From Alopecurus myosuroides (taxonomy: Eukaryota; Streptophyta; Magnoliopsida; Poales; Poaceae): a DNA stretch of 64,000 nt. The position numbers were made by a program, and so were the translations under genes. This document shows positions 1 through 9,005 of the stretch, piece by piece (positions within the stretch are counted from its first letter, which is position 1; every line of letters begins with the position of its first letter). The notes under the pieces are model-generated. The model searched no databases. It saw nothing but the letters and a program-made list of their open reading frames with translations, and had not been told where the DNA came from. Where the stretch lies: positions 300,207,835-300,271,834 of the forward strand of contig CM054060.1 of NCBI GenBank assembly GCA_028641055.1, given 5' to 3'.

Positions 1-71
1 AGGACCAAGACCCGGAGGGCAAGGGCAAGGATGTGGACCCGGTTCATGAGGCCAAGCAGATTATTACCTGA
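1..71 (+). CDS. C-terminal end of the T1 accessory gene (partial)
   Basis: An open frame begins at base 3 and stops at TGA 69-71. Its 22 codons resemble the last residues of the T2 accessory protein on the other strand: both have a Lys/Gly-rich stretch after a Gln-Asp-Pro motif, then a Glu-Ala near the stop. The rest of the gene lies left of the window. It faces the T1 integrase gene tail-to-tail, with about 1.1 kb between the two stops. The homology to 9006-9070 (reverse strand) is seen directly. Function is unknown. Confidence 0.6.
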   Translation, partial: DQDPEGKGKDVDPVHEAKQIIT

Positions 72-677
72 TGCCATCCTAATACCTTGTTCGCTCGATG
101 CCTTTGTAAAAACAGATATTCTTTTGATAGTGCAGATGTGCACTTTTGATACTACCATCGCATCATGTAAATACATTATGAGACTTTAATAGCTTTCGTG
201 GCTCTTCCGGCCTTTGGATGATTTTGATATTTATCTACCTTTGAGCTTATTTACTCTTGATACTCCGACTTTCTTTATGGTTCCTTTTGTGAGACTCAGT
301 TTCCGAGTTTGGTGGGTTTTGACAGGTGGACTTTTCTCTAAGTCCCCAAGTCCCCAAGACTCGGATTTTGGGTTTTTGAGCTTACTAGCTAAGCAACTTT
401 CTCCTTTTCAAAATACCCAGTCCCCAAGGCCCGAAATTCCGAGTCTGGGGTGTGAGGTTTCTCAAAGAAAACAGGTTGTTTCTGCTAAGCCCAAAACCTA
501 GAGCCGTTTCACATAGGTTTTGAAGTTATGCTTAATAGACTTTGAGTTTACGGTTATTAACCCTGTACTCTGCATAACTTGTGGTTTAGATGACCCTTTT
601 GACTCTCTTGTACTGTAAGCCGGCTTTCGCGTGGATACCATGTTGTTACATCTGTACTAAAACAGGGTCAGGCAAGT
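1..677. repeat. Inverted copy of 8378-9070 (accessory-gene 3' region)
   Basis: Bases 1-677 match the reverse complement of 8378-9070 with substitutions and small indels. The match covers the gene tail and a 3' flank rich in 'tccccaag' and 'ccgagtct' motifs. It ends at 677 opposite 8378, the first base outside the T1 LTR. The two copies belong to T1 and T2, the same family in opposite orientation. Confidence 0.85.
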
Positions 678-1186
678 CCCATTGGGCATCATGGCTGATT
701 GTAATCGTAAGCGAGCAAATCATGCCACTTTAGTGCGAGTCACATCGAGCTTAAGTAAGAAAAGTCAAGAAATTTGGCTCCTTTGTCCGGTTATAAGATT
801 GCAGCCGTACTCGTTTGCGAGTAATCGGCCCTTATAACTCATAGGCATCATGGCCGGGTCTTTGAGTTTGTAACTGTGCTATTCAAGCAATCAGCCCCCA
901 AGACCTAAATACATGCAACATACTGAAGAAACTAATGCACTAAGAAAACAATAAATAATACTTACCTGGAAGAAAAATAAAAACATAACAGAAAAATAAA
1001 ACTTGAAAAAACATGTGAAAAAGATATATTGCTTAACCATCTCTTTATTGATATGAGAAAGTTAGGTCAGCAAGCCGCCTCATTAAAAACCCTCCAGTCC
1101 CCTTAGGTACCCTGGATAGGAAAAGAGTGCGTCTGAAACCTGCTGCCTGTTACATCGTGTAATTCCACTTGTGAGTCTGGTCTATA
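678..1186. other. T1 noncoding spacer between the stops of integrase and accessory gene
   Basis: No open frame of note. It holds a 74 bp stretch (1066-1139) also present in the 3' region of LINE-B at 35596-35669. An A-rich segment lies near 950-1020. The spacer separates convergent transcription units. Confidence 0.6.
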
Positions 1187-2506
1187 CTAGGTATAGTAGG
1201 GACGCAGCTGAGCTACGTTCCATGGTCTTTCTCTCTCTTGCATAGATGAAGTGGTATGAGCGGTGTCGTTAACCGTAGCCGACTCTTCCCTTGCATCTAT
1301 CAAGTAATACGATCCATTGTGCAGATTCCGGCTTATGATAAACGGTCCTTCCCATGGCGGTGATAACTTATGTTTTCCTTCCTTTGACTGTGCCAGGCGC
1401 AGAACCAGGTCTCCTTCCTGGAAGACCCGGGTTTTCACGCGCCGGCTATGATATCTCCGCAGATCCTGCTGATATATGGCTGATCTTTCCAGTGCTTGTT
1501 CCCTTTCTTCTTCCAGCATATCCACGGCGTCCTGCCGGGTCTTCTCGTTCTCCACCTCGACGTAAGCCGACACTCGAGGCGAGTCATGGATGATATCACT
1601 CGGCAACACCGCCTCTGCACCATAAACCATGAAAAACGGTGTCATCTGAGTGGATCTGTTAGGTGTTGTGTTGATACCCCAAACCACTGCAGGTAATTCT
1701 TCGACCCATGCACCAGCAGCTCTGATACACGGAACTCGCAATCGTGGCTTTAATCCACGAAGCAACTCTTGATTTGCCCTCTCCACTTGTCCATTAGCCT
1801 GTGGATGGGCCACTGAAGCTATGTCAAGCCGGATTCCATTGTTACCACAAAATTTCTCCATCTCGCCAAGGGACATATTGGTTCCATTGTCGGTAATTAT
1901 GCTATGGGGATACCCGAACCGATAGATAATCCTTTTCAGGAACTTGACTGCTGTAATTGCTTCACAGTTGGTAACTGGCATAACCTCAACCCACTTGGTA
2001 AACTTGTCAATGGCCACCAAGAGATGTGTCTTTTTGCAAGGTGACATGTGAAAGGGGCCAACCATATCCATACCCCAAACAGCAAACGGCCAAGTTAACG
2101 GGATAGTCCGTAGTTCCATAGCCGGCACATGGGTTTGGCGAGCGTACCTTTGACATCCGTCACACCTTGCCACCAAGCGCTCCGCGTCTGCTAGGGCCGT
2201 GAGCCAGAAAAAACCATGTCGATAAGCTTTGGCCACCAGGGATCTTGTGGATGCATGATGCCCACAATCACCTTCATGGATTTCCTTGAGGATCTGTCGG
2301 CCTTCTTCTGGTGCTACACAGCGCAAAAAGACTCCTGCTGCACTTCTCTTGTATAACTCTCGTTGATGATAGAATATCCTTTTGCTCGCCTCAGAATTTG
2401 TCTTGCTAATACTTCCTGCTGTGGTAACTCGCCCCGTGATAGGTAGGCCAAGAACGGCTCTGTCCACTCGGGAACAGCACGTACTGTGGCCACGAGCTCC
2501 AAATCG
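1187..2506 (-). pseudogene. T1 integrase (frame-broken N-terminus, intact catalytic core)
   Basis: Integrase inserts the reverse-transcribed element copy into host DNA. The long frame ends at the stop 1187-1189. An HHCC zinc-binding module is visible (His pair near 2265, CDGCQ near 2160). The DDE core is complete: Asp in GMDMVGPF (about 2074-2051), Asp in ITDNGTN (1898-1879) and Glu in NGQVERAN (1796-1773). A C-terminal segment of about 150 residues follows, with a GDLVLR motif. Upstream the coding frame changes near 2505 and again near 2355, each time by an indel. The core could still fold, but it cannot be made as part of one polyprotein. Confidence 0.85.
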
Positions 2507-3659
2507 GGTCTTGATTTGCCAGTTCTTCCTCAGACTCGGTTTTAACTGATGGTCGCCATAGTTCATCCAGGAAAACATTAGGTGGAACCGGCTCTCTGCG
2601 CGAGCCGAGTCTGGCGAGTGCATCTGCTGCCTCGTTTTTTCTTCTGTCTATGTGCTCCACCTCGTACCCGGAGAAACACCCGGCAACTCTATCAACCTCT
2701 CTGCGGTATGCTGCCATAGTTGCATCTTTTCTATCCCAAGTTCCTGAGACCTGCTGTACCACAAGGTCCGAATCTCCAAAGCATCATATCCTCTTAATAT
2801 TCATCTCCTTTGCTACCTTTAAGCCGTGCAATAAGGCCTCATACTCGGCCACGTTGTTGGAACAATCAAAGTGAATCTGCAGCACGTAGCTCAACTTGTC
2901 TCCTTTGGGTGATGTTAGCACCACTCCAGCTCCTGACCCCTCGTATTGCTTGGAGCCATCGAAGTGCATGATCCAAGACTCGGAGTTTGGAGCCATGGTG
3001 GGCATGCCTGTGTGCGTCCAATCGTTAATAAAATCGACTAGAGCTTGAGATTTGATTGCTGACCTTGGCTCATAGTTGATGTGATAATCCCCCATCTCGA
3101 TCGCCCACTTGGCTATTCTACCTGTTGCATCCGAGTTTCTGATGATATCCGACATTGGTATAGAACTCACCACTGTTATGGGGTGTTCCTGAAAATATGG
3201 CTTCAACTTCCGGCTGGCCATGAAGACCCCGAAAACCAGCTTTTGCCAATGTGGATAACGCTGTTTTGCCTCTGATAGTACCTCACTGACGTAGTAAACC
3301 GGCCTCTGGACCGGGTATTCTTTTCCATCTTCTTTTCGCTCGACAACAACCACCGCGCTAACCGCCCGGGGCCCTGCTGCAACGTATAGTAACATAGGCT
3401 CTTTAGGACCCGGAGCTGCTAGGACTGGTGCCTCAGATAGCTGCTTTTTTAGTGCCTCGAATGCCTCGTCCGCCTCTTGATCCCATACGAATTTATCAGA
3501 TTTTTTCAAGAGCCGGTACAAGGGTATTGCCTTTTCTCCGAGTCTGGATATAAACCGGCTGAGCGCTGCTACGCACCCTGTGAGCTTCTGAACATGTTTC
3601 AAATTTTCCGGCTTTTTCAGTCTCTGGATAGCTTTGATTTTGTCCAGGTTTGCCTCTTC
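2507..3659 (-). pseudogene. T1 RT connection, RNase H and second (archaeal-like) RNase H, nonsense-mutated
   Basis: This part follows the RT palm. It contains the thumb/connection with KLTGCVAALSRFISRLGEK, a gypsy-type RNase H region (3450-3060), then a second RNase H. The second starts at WIMHFDGSK (about 2970) and continues through NNVAEYEALLHGL. An in-frame TGA at 2786-2784 interrupts it, and the same frame resumes with the rest of the domain (EAADALARLG, about 2625). Two tandem RNase H domains are a known hallmark of Tat-lineage elements. The frame then breaks near 2505. Confidence 0.8.
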
Positions 3660-4105
3660 CTCTCTCAGAAACGATAAAGCCGAGTAATTTCCCGGCTGGA
3701 ACTCCAAAAACACACTTTGTCGGGTTGAGTTTCATCTGATACCTTCTCAAGTTCTTGAACGTTTCCTTTAGATCGTCAATAAATGTCTCCGCCTTTCTGG
3801 TCTTGATCACCACATCGTCTACATAAGCATGTACGTTGCGTCCAATTTGGTCCTCGAAGCACTTCTGAATACACCGTTGATAGGTTGCGCCAGCGTTCTT
3901 TAGTCCAAATGTCATTGTCTTGTAACAAAAGGCCCCAAAAGGGGTTATGAATGATGTTTTCTCCCAATCCTCCTTCTTGAGCTTGATTTGATGATACCCG
4001 GAATATGCGTCCAGGAAACATAATAGGTGGCTGCCAGCTACTGCGTCTATGATCTGATCTATCCTTGGTAGAGAAAACGGATCCTTTGGGCAATGCTTGT
4101 TGAGA
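3660..4105 (-). pseudogene. T1 reverse transcriptase palm
   Basis: RT copies the element RNA into DNA. The segment has NKHCPKDPF, the first catalytic region FLDAYSGYHQI, TFGLKNAGATYQ and the active-site box YVDD at 3825-3814. These are the standard Ty3/gypsy RT motifs in order. It is in a different frame from the protease part: a short non-triplet deletion lies at about 4106-4112. It ends near 3655-3663, where two bases are missing relative to the expected reading. Catalytic residues look intact, so the breaks are recent-looking indels rather than general decay. Confidence 0.85.
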
Positions 4106-5140
4106 CTAATCAATGCACATCCTCCACTCATTGGTCTTTTTCATCACGAGAACCGGATTTACTAACCAGTCCGGGTGAAACACTTCCATAATAAAGCCGG
4201 CTGTCAGCAGCCGAGCGATTTCTTCCCCTATAGCTTTCCTTCTTTCCTCATTCATCTTTCTCAGGCCCTGCTTCACAGGTCTGGACTTGGGATCGACGTG
4301 CAAACTATGCTCTGCCAACTCTGTGGGGATACCCGGCATATCGCTAGGCGTCCAGGCAAACACATCCTGATTTGAACGAATGAACTCCACAAGTGCTTTC
4401 TCCTGCTCGCTGTCCAAGTTAGATCCTATAGCAAATTGCTTAGAGGGATCACCCTCGACAAAAGCTACCATCTTGGTGTCCTGTGCTGCCTTGAATTTTG
4501 CTCTCTCGTCTTCAGTATTTTGTCTTTTTAACGCTGTTCTGTCATCCGGGTCTACTTGAGACCGGTAATACTTGAGTTCCTCTTTTCTGCAAGCTTGCTC
4601 CGCCATGGCTGCATCTCCTTCATCGCACTCAGCTGCTATATCCCGGCTCCCGTGTATGGTGATGGTCTGCTTGGGCCCCGGGATTTTTAGTTGTAGATAC
4701 ACATAACATGGCCTGGCCATGAAGTTGGCATAAGCCGGCCTTCCGAATAGCGCGTGATAAGGACTGCGCAACTTAACCACCTCGAAAGTAAGCCACTCGA
4801 CTCGATAATTATCCTTCGATTCTCCAAAAGCTACCTCCAATGTGATCTTTCCCTCGGGGCACGCCGAGTGACCCGGCACAATCCCGTGAAAAACCGTTGA
4901 ACTCTTCTGTAGCTGAGACTCCTTGAGACCCATGCGTAGAAAGGTTTCCCAATACAAGATATTGATGCTACTTCCACCGTCCATTAGGACCTTTTTCAAC
5001 TCATAACCATTAACTTGTGGTGCCACCACCAATGCTAAGACTCCCGGGTGTTCTATCCTTTCCGGGTGATCTCTTCTGCTCCATGTTACGTCCTGCTCTG
5101 ACCATCTCAGGTACCTCGGAACAGCGAAGAAACCGAGTTT
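4106..5140 (-). pseudogene. T1 aspartic protease and RT N-terminal part
   Basis: The frame can be read from about 5140, overlapping the gag 3' end in another frame, down to the stop at 4106. The retropepsin active site is DGGSSINIL (4981-4955), in the Asp-Gly-Gly form common in Tat elements, not Asp-Ser-Gly. A linker and the RT fingers follow (NPVLVMKK, about 4150). gag and pro are in different frames here. Either the family uses frameshifting or one base has been lost near 5130. The sequence alone cannot separate these. Confidence 0.8.
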
Positions 5141-7839
5141 ACCGCCTGTTTCCGTATCTTTTTATCCTTGTTAGAAATTCCTGTGGTATGCACGTGATAT
5201 TGTCCCAATTGCTTGGGGTTAGCTTGGAAACCTCCAGCTCCCCCTTGGTTGTTACCCGGATTTCCGCCTGCCGGGTTGCCGGCTGGGGGTGGGCCGTTGC
5301 CCGGGTTTCCACCTGGACTCGGTCCTCCTCCCCGACCTGCACCTCGCATAGCCTTGTTTATCTCCTCATTCTTCCATCTCTGTAGGTCCGCACACTGCTC
5401 CAATGAGTGGTTAGCCGGCCTACCGTTCCTGCTGTGCTTTGGACACGCCATTCTGAAGATATCCCAATTGTTACCCGGCCTCGGTGGCCCTTGATAATTT
5501 CCTTCATTGTGGTTTCCAGCATTGAAATTTCCTTCTGCCCTAGGTCTCGAAGACCCGGCTTCTGTGCTAGCGACAAACTCGGAACCTCCCTCAAACAGGC
5601 GCTTGTTCTGGTTGTTCCCATTGTTACCTCCGTTGTTACCCGGCGTTGATCCATTGTCGGTTCTTCCACTATTATTTGCATTTGCTTTTGCTTTCTTGTC
5701 ATCGACATCCTCTTCTGTAGTATCCGTTGCAGCGTGTTTGTTGCATGCATCCATTAGCTCTCCCATCGTAACCTCTGAAGCATTTCGACTAGATTCCATG
5801 CGAGTTAACTTTTGCACTAAAGGTATGTACTTGCACGTCTTTGCCATAGCTTGTAGCGCATCTTTGGGCTGAATATCCGTAGATGAGTGAAGTATCTCCA
5901 TAACCCGGCGCACCCAGCAGCGCGCCGATTCTCCTTTCTTTTGTACACATCGCTCTAGGTCATCAATAGTAAATAGCTTTCTGCACGTCCCATGAAAGTG
6001 CTTGATAAACGCAGTTTTCAACTCCTCCCATGACTTGATAGATCCTTCCGGTAAATTATTGAACCATAACTTTGCTGCTCCTTCTGACATCATCAAGTAC
6101 ATGAACTTGGCTTGAAGATTTTCTGATGCATTGCGAATCGACATAGCCATCTCATAACTGCTCAACCATGTTTCTGGATCCATAGTCGGCTCATAATTCA
6201 CAACTTTACCCGGTTCCTTGAATTTATCCGGGTAAGGCTCAGCTCTGATGTTATCCGACAGACACTTAGGCCCAGCGAGATTAGTCGGAACTGGCCTCAC
6301 CCGGGAAACATGTGATCCTGCGGGAGGTGCGGCTGGACGCGGTACGGCTGGTGGCCCATGCACCGCAGACCCGGCCGCGGCCCTCCTGGCTCTGGAACTA
6401 TCCACGATAGCTTGGGCTGCTGATGCTGCTGGTACTGCCTGAACGCGGGGAGGAGGCGGCATTTGCTGCTGCTCTTCCCTCCGCCGTGCTGAACTTGTCT
6501 GGATATTGCCGGTATTGCCTCGTTGCTGGCTGATATATGGTGTCCCATGCATTCCACTTCTGTGATCCGGGTAATTAACTTGCTGTGCTACCGCAGTGCG
6601 CAATAGATCTATCGCCCGCCGGGTCTCCTCTGCGTGGGGTGACTCTCTCACGGGGATTTGATTCAATGCGAGCGTTGCTGCGTACACATTATCCATGGGG
6701 TTGTTGTAATGACCTGCTGGTGTGCGAAATCGCGATGGTGGTGGTGGTGGTAATGTATTGCCGGCAGTGACTCCAGTCTGCAATGTGGGTAACCCGGCTT
6801 GTATGTTTGCCGGCTGTGCTCCTCCAGTTGCAGGTTGCTGTACGGTTCCTTGGTTTGCTGCTGGAATCGGTTGATCCTGAGGTGTGATAAATAGGTTGGT
6901 CGGGTTTATAACTCCACCCGTTGCTGGTAACATGGTTTGATGCCTTTGACGCACCCTGGTTGTCTCTTCTCGGAGCCGGGTTTCCAATGCATCCAGCTCA
7001 CGTTGGCGCGTGGCCATCCCTTGTCTCTCTGCTTCTACTTGCCTTCTCTGTTGCTCCAATGCACGACGGGCTACATCCAGGTCTCTAACACGTTCCGCCG
7101 CGTTTTCCGGAGTTATGACGGTGGCTAGAACGGTTGGGTCCAGAATCAAGTTGTTGTTGAATAGGGCCGGGTGTTGCGGGTTTGAAGGACCCGCCCCTGG
7201 CGTCCGGTTTGCCAGATATCCGAACATGTTTGCCTGCAACTCGCTGTCCGCCGCGTGGCTGGTAACCGATGCCGATTCTCCATCAACTCGGGTGAGAACC
7301 GGGTTTCCGTCAACCGGACCTTGCTGCTGGGCCAATGCTGGTGCAGTTCCGACTGTGGCCGCGGTCACGTTCCCCTGATTAAGATTGATCGCCGGGGCCG
7401 TGTAAACCGCAACCTGGCGCGTAATGCTTGGCGCAGATTCGTACTCTTCCTCTTCGCTGCTATTTTCCTCGTACCGGTTCTCCAGCAGATGCAGGATGGA
7501 CTCGGTATCATCTTCTCTCATGACCCGGCCACGCGGGGTCCATGCCGGCTCCTCCGGCTGTTCCCTCTTCGTGGGGGGCTCTTCTGTCGGATCTACCGTC
7601 CCGACCGATTCTTCCCCATCTGATTGAACGTAGGTGGCTTCCCCTGACACAGAATCAAATCCGAAATCGTCAGGGATTGAACCGGACGTACGTACCATGC
7701 CGATGAAGACGTTGATCTGGCCGATTGTCACGACAGATCCGGATTCGAGCAGATCCGACTCTGGCCCCCAGCCGGAATCGTCCACCATCTTCTCTCCTTC
7801 GTGGTCGGTGTAGATCTCGCCGATGACAAGGTTCTCCAT
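5107..7839 (-). CDS. T1 gag (capsid/nucleocapsid polyprotein)
   Basis: One open frame of 910 residues. The Met at 7839 was chosen because the open frame extends back into the LTR without a Met between the primer-binding site and this codon. Residues 1-530 are a long low-complexity extension (acidic, then Gln/Arg-rich with a short coiled-coil-like stretch, then Pro/Ala-rich). Residues about 530-750 match the retrotransposon gag fold (WFNNLPEGSI, AFIKHFHG). A Cys-His cluster CPKHSRNGRPANHSLEQC near residue 796 resembles the Tat nucleocapsid zinc motif. A Gly/Asn/Pro-rich tail follows. The protein would form the particle that packages element RNA. No frame break was seen. Confidence 0.8.
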   Translation of the reverse strand: MENLVIGEIYTDHEGEKMVDDSGWGPESDLLESGSVVTIGQINVFIGMVRTSGSIPDDFGFDSVSGEATYVQSDGEESVGTVDPTEEPPTKREQPEEPAWTPRGRVMREDDTESILHLLENRYEENSSEEEEYESAPSITRQVAVYTAPAINLNQGNVTAATVGTAPALAQQQGPVDGNPVLTRVDGESASVTSHAADSELQANMFGYLANRTPGAGPSNPQHPALFNNNLILDPTVLATVITPENAAERVRDLDVARRALEQQRRQVEAERQGMATRQRELDALETRLREETTRVRQRHQTMLPATGGVINPTNLFITPQDQPIPAANQGTVQQPATGGAQPANIQAGLPTLQTGVTAGNTLPPPPPSRFRTPAGHYNNPMDNVYAATLALNQIPVRESPHAEETRRAIDLLRTAVAQQVNYPDHRSGMHGTPYISQQRGNTGNIQTSSARRREEQQQMPPPPRVQAVPAASAAQAIVDSSRARRAAAGSAVHGPPAVPRPAAPPAGSHVSRVRPVPTNLAGPKCLSDNIRAEPYPDKFKEPGKVVNYEPTMDPETWLSSYEMAMSIRNASENLQAKFMYLMMSEGAAKLWFNNLPEGSIKSWEELKTAFIKHFHGTCRKLFTIDDLERCVQKKGESARCWVRRVMEILHSSTDIQPKDALQAMAKTCKYIPLVQKLTRMESSRNASEVTMGELMDACNKHAATDTTEEDVDDKKAKANANNSGRTDNGSTPGNNGGNNGNNQNKRLFEGGSEFVASTEAGSSRPRAEGNFNAGNHNEGNYQGPPRPGNNWDIFRMACPKHSRNGRPANHSLEQCADLQRWKNEEINKAMRGAGRGGGPSPGGNPGNGPPPAGNPAGGNPGNNQGGAGGFQANPKQLGQYHVHTTGISNKDKKIRKQAVNSVSSLFRGT

Positions 7840-7882
7840 GTTCTTCCGAGCTTCTCCCGTGATGTAAACACCCTTGGACGTA

Positions 7883-7901
7883 GGCCCCACGGTGGGCGCC
7901 A
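7883..7901 (-). other. T1 primer-binding site
   Basis: Two bases after the LTR end, the minus strand reads TGGCGCCCACCGTGGGGC. This is the standard position, and TGGCGCC is a common plant gypsy primer-site start. The tRNA species was not assigned. Confidence 0.7.
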
Positions 7902-7903
7902 AC

Positions 7904-8377
7904 TGTCGTGGGATAATCACGGCAGACGTTACCGGGGGTAACTTGTCTTGGGGCAAATCGACTCTGGTGTTTGGGAGAGGGTTTAGCTCAAGGGAAAACA
8001 TGATGATATGCGATCTGGTAGCCGGCAATCAAGTCGCCGAGTCTCCGATCTAAATATATTAACTCAACTCTCGTGTTACACTGGATACTCGATACCTAGC
8101 GATATTGCTCAAACTCTTGGATCTCTTTGTCTAACCCTAGGGGGCGGCTTATATAATCTCCGGACCCCCTGGCCTACTCTCCAAGGCGCACTCTGAATCC
8201 TACCCGGACACTGCTTAGAAACCCTAAACTTCCTTATCGGAACCCACAATCCGGGTTACGAGGCCTACGTTCCCGGGCCTTCTAGAAACTCCTTTATCTT
8301 AAGCCGGGTCTTGCGCAGCGTCCTTTGGGCCGAGTTACTCCCTGGCGTTGGCCTACCGGTTTATCATCCCTCCATCA
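7904..8377 (-). repeat. T1 5' LTR (474 bp)
   Basis: On the minus strand it starts TGATGGAGGGATGATAA at 8377 and ends ATTATCCCACGACA at 7904. The edges are fixed by comparison with the T2 LTR (13502-13968): homology stops at the same TG and CA. A TATA box (TTATATAA, 8149-8156) lies about 220 bp in, the probable start of the gag-pol RNA. Confidence 0.9.
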
Positions 8378-9005
8378 ACTTGCCCGACCCTATCTTCGTA
8401 CAGCTGTAGCAACATTGATTATCCACGCGAAAGCCGGCTTACAGTAGAAGAAGGTCAAAAGGGTCATCTAAACCACAAGTTATGCAGAGTACAAGGTTAA
8501 GAGCCGGAAACTCAAGGTATATTAAGCATAACGTCAAATCCTATGAGAAATGGCTCTAGGTTTTGGGCTTAGCAGTAACAATTTGTTCCTTTCGAAAGAC
8601 CCAAACACCCTAGACTCGGAATTTCGGGCCTTGGGGACTTGGGAATTTGAAAACAGAAACAAATTATCTAGCTATTTAGCTCAAAAACCCAAAAATCCGA
8701 GTCTTCGGGACTTGGGGACTTAGAAAAAAGTCCACTAGTCAAAACCCACGAGACCCGGAAACCGAGTCTCACAAAAGGAACCATAGCAGTAAGTCGGAAA
8801 ATCAGGGATGAAAAAGCCCAAAGTCAAGAAATATCAAATTCAAGCAAAAGGCCAGAAGGGCCACGAAATATATTAAGGTCTTAAAACGTATTACAAACCA
8901 AGATAGTAGTATCATAAAGCGCACAGGCGCGCTATCAAAAGAATAATCGTTTCAAAAAGGCCCATTGGCCGAATAAAGTGCTTGAGACGGTAGTCGATAA
9001 AGAGT
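8378..9005 (-). other. 3' untranslated/flanking region of the T2 accessory gene
   Basis: No coding frame. It matches the T1 region 72-677 in inverted orientation. It carries repeated short 'cttggggactt' and 'gagtct' motifs. Confidence 0.6.

Larger units (their letters stand above)
1..8377 (-). mobile_element. T1: Tat-type Ty3/gypsy LTR retrotransposon, left end outside window
   Basis: A minus-strand element read from its 5' LTR (8377-7904) through the primer-binding site, gag, protease, reverse transcriptase, two RNase H domains and integrase (to 1187). A noncoding spacer and the 3' end of an oppositely oriented accessory gene (1-71) follow. Integrase after RNase H is the Ty3/gypsy order. 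A second, archaeal-like RNase H after the first and an extra antisense ORF are known traits of the Tat lineage. The 3' LTR must lie left of base 1. T1 is inserted in T2: T2 sequence stops exactly at the LTR edge, 8378. pol carries several frame breaks, so this copy is not autonomous. Confidence 0.85.

Noticed and set aside
214..501. Plus-strand ORF of 95 codons near the left edge
   Set aside because: It lies in the 3' flank of the T1 accessory gene, downstream of its stop, and the inverted copy at 8500-8800 does not keep the frame.
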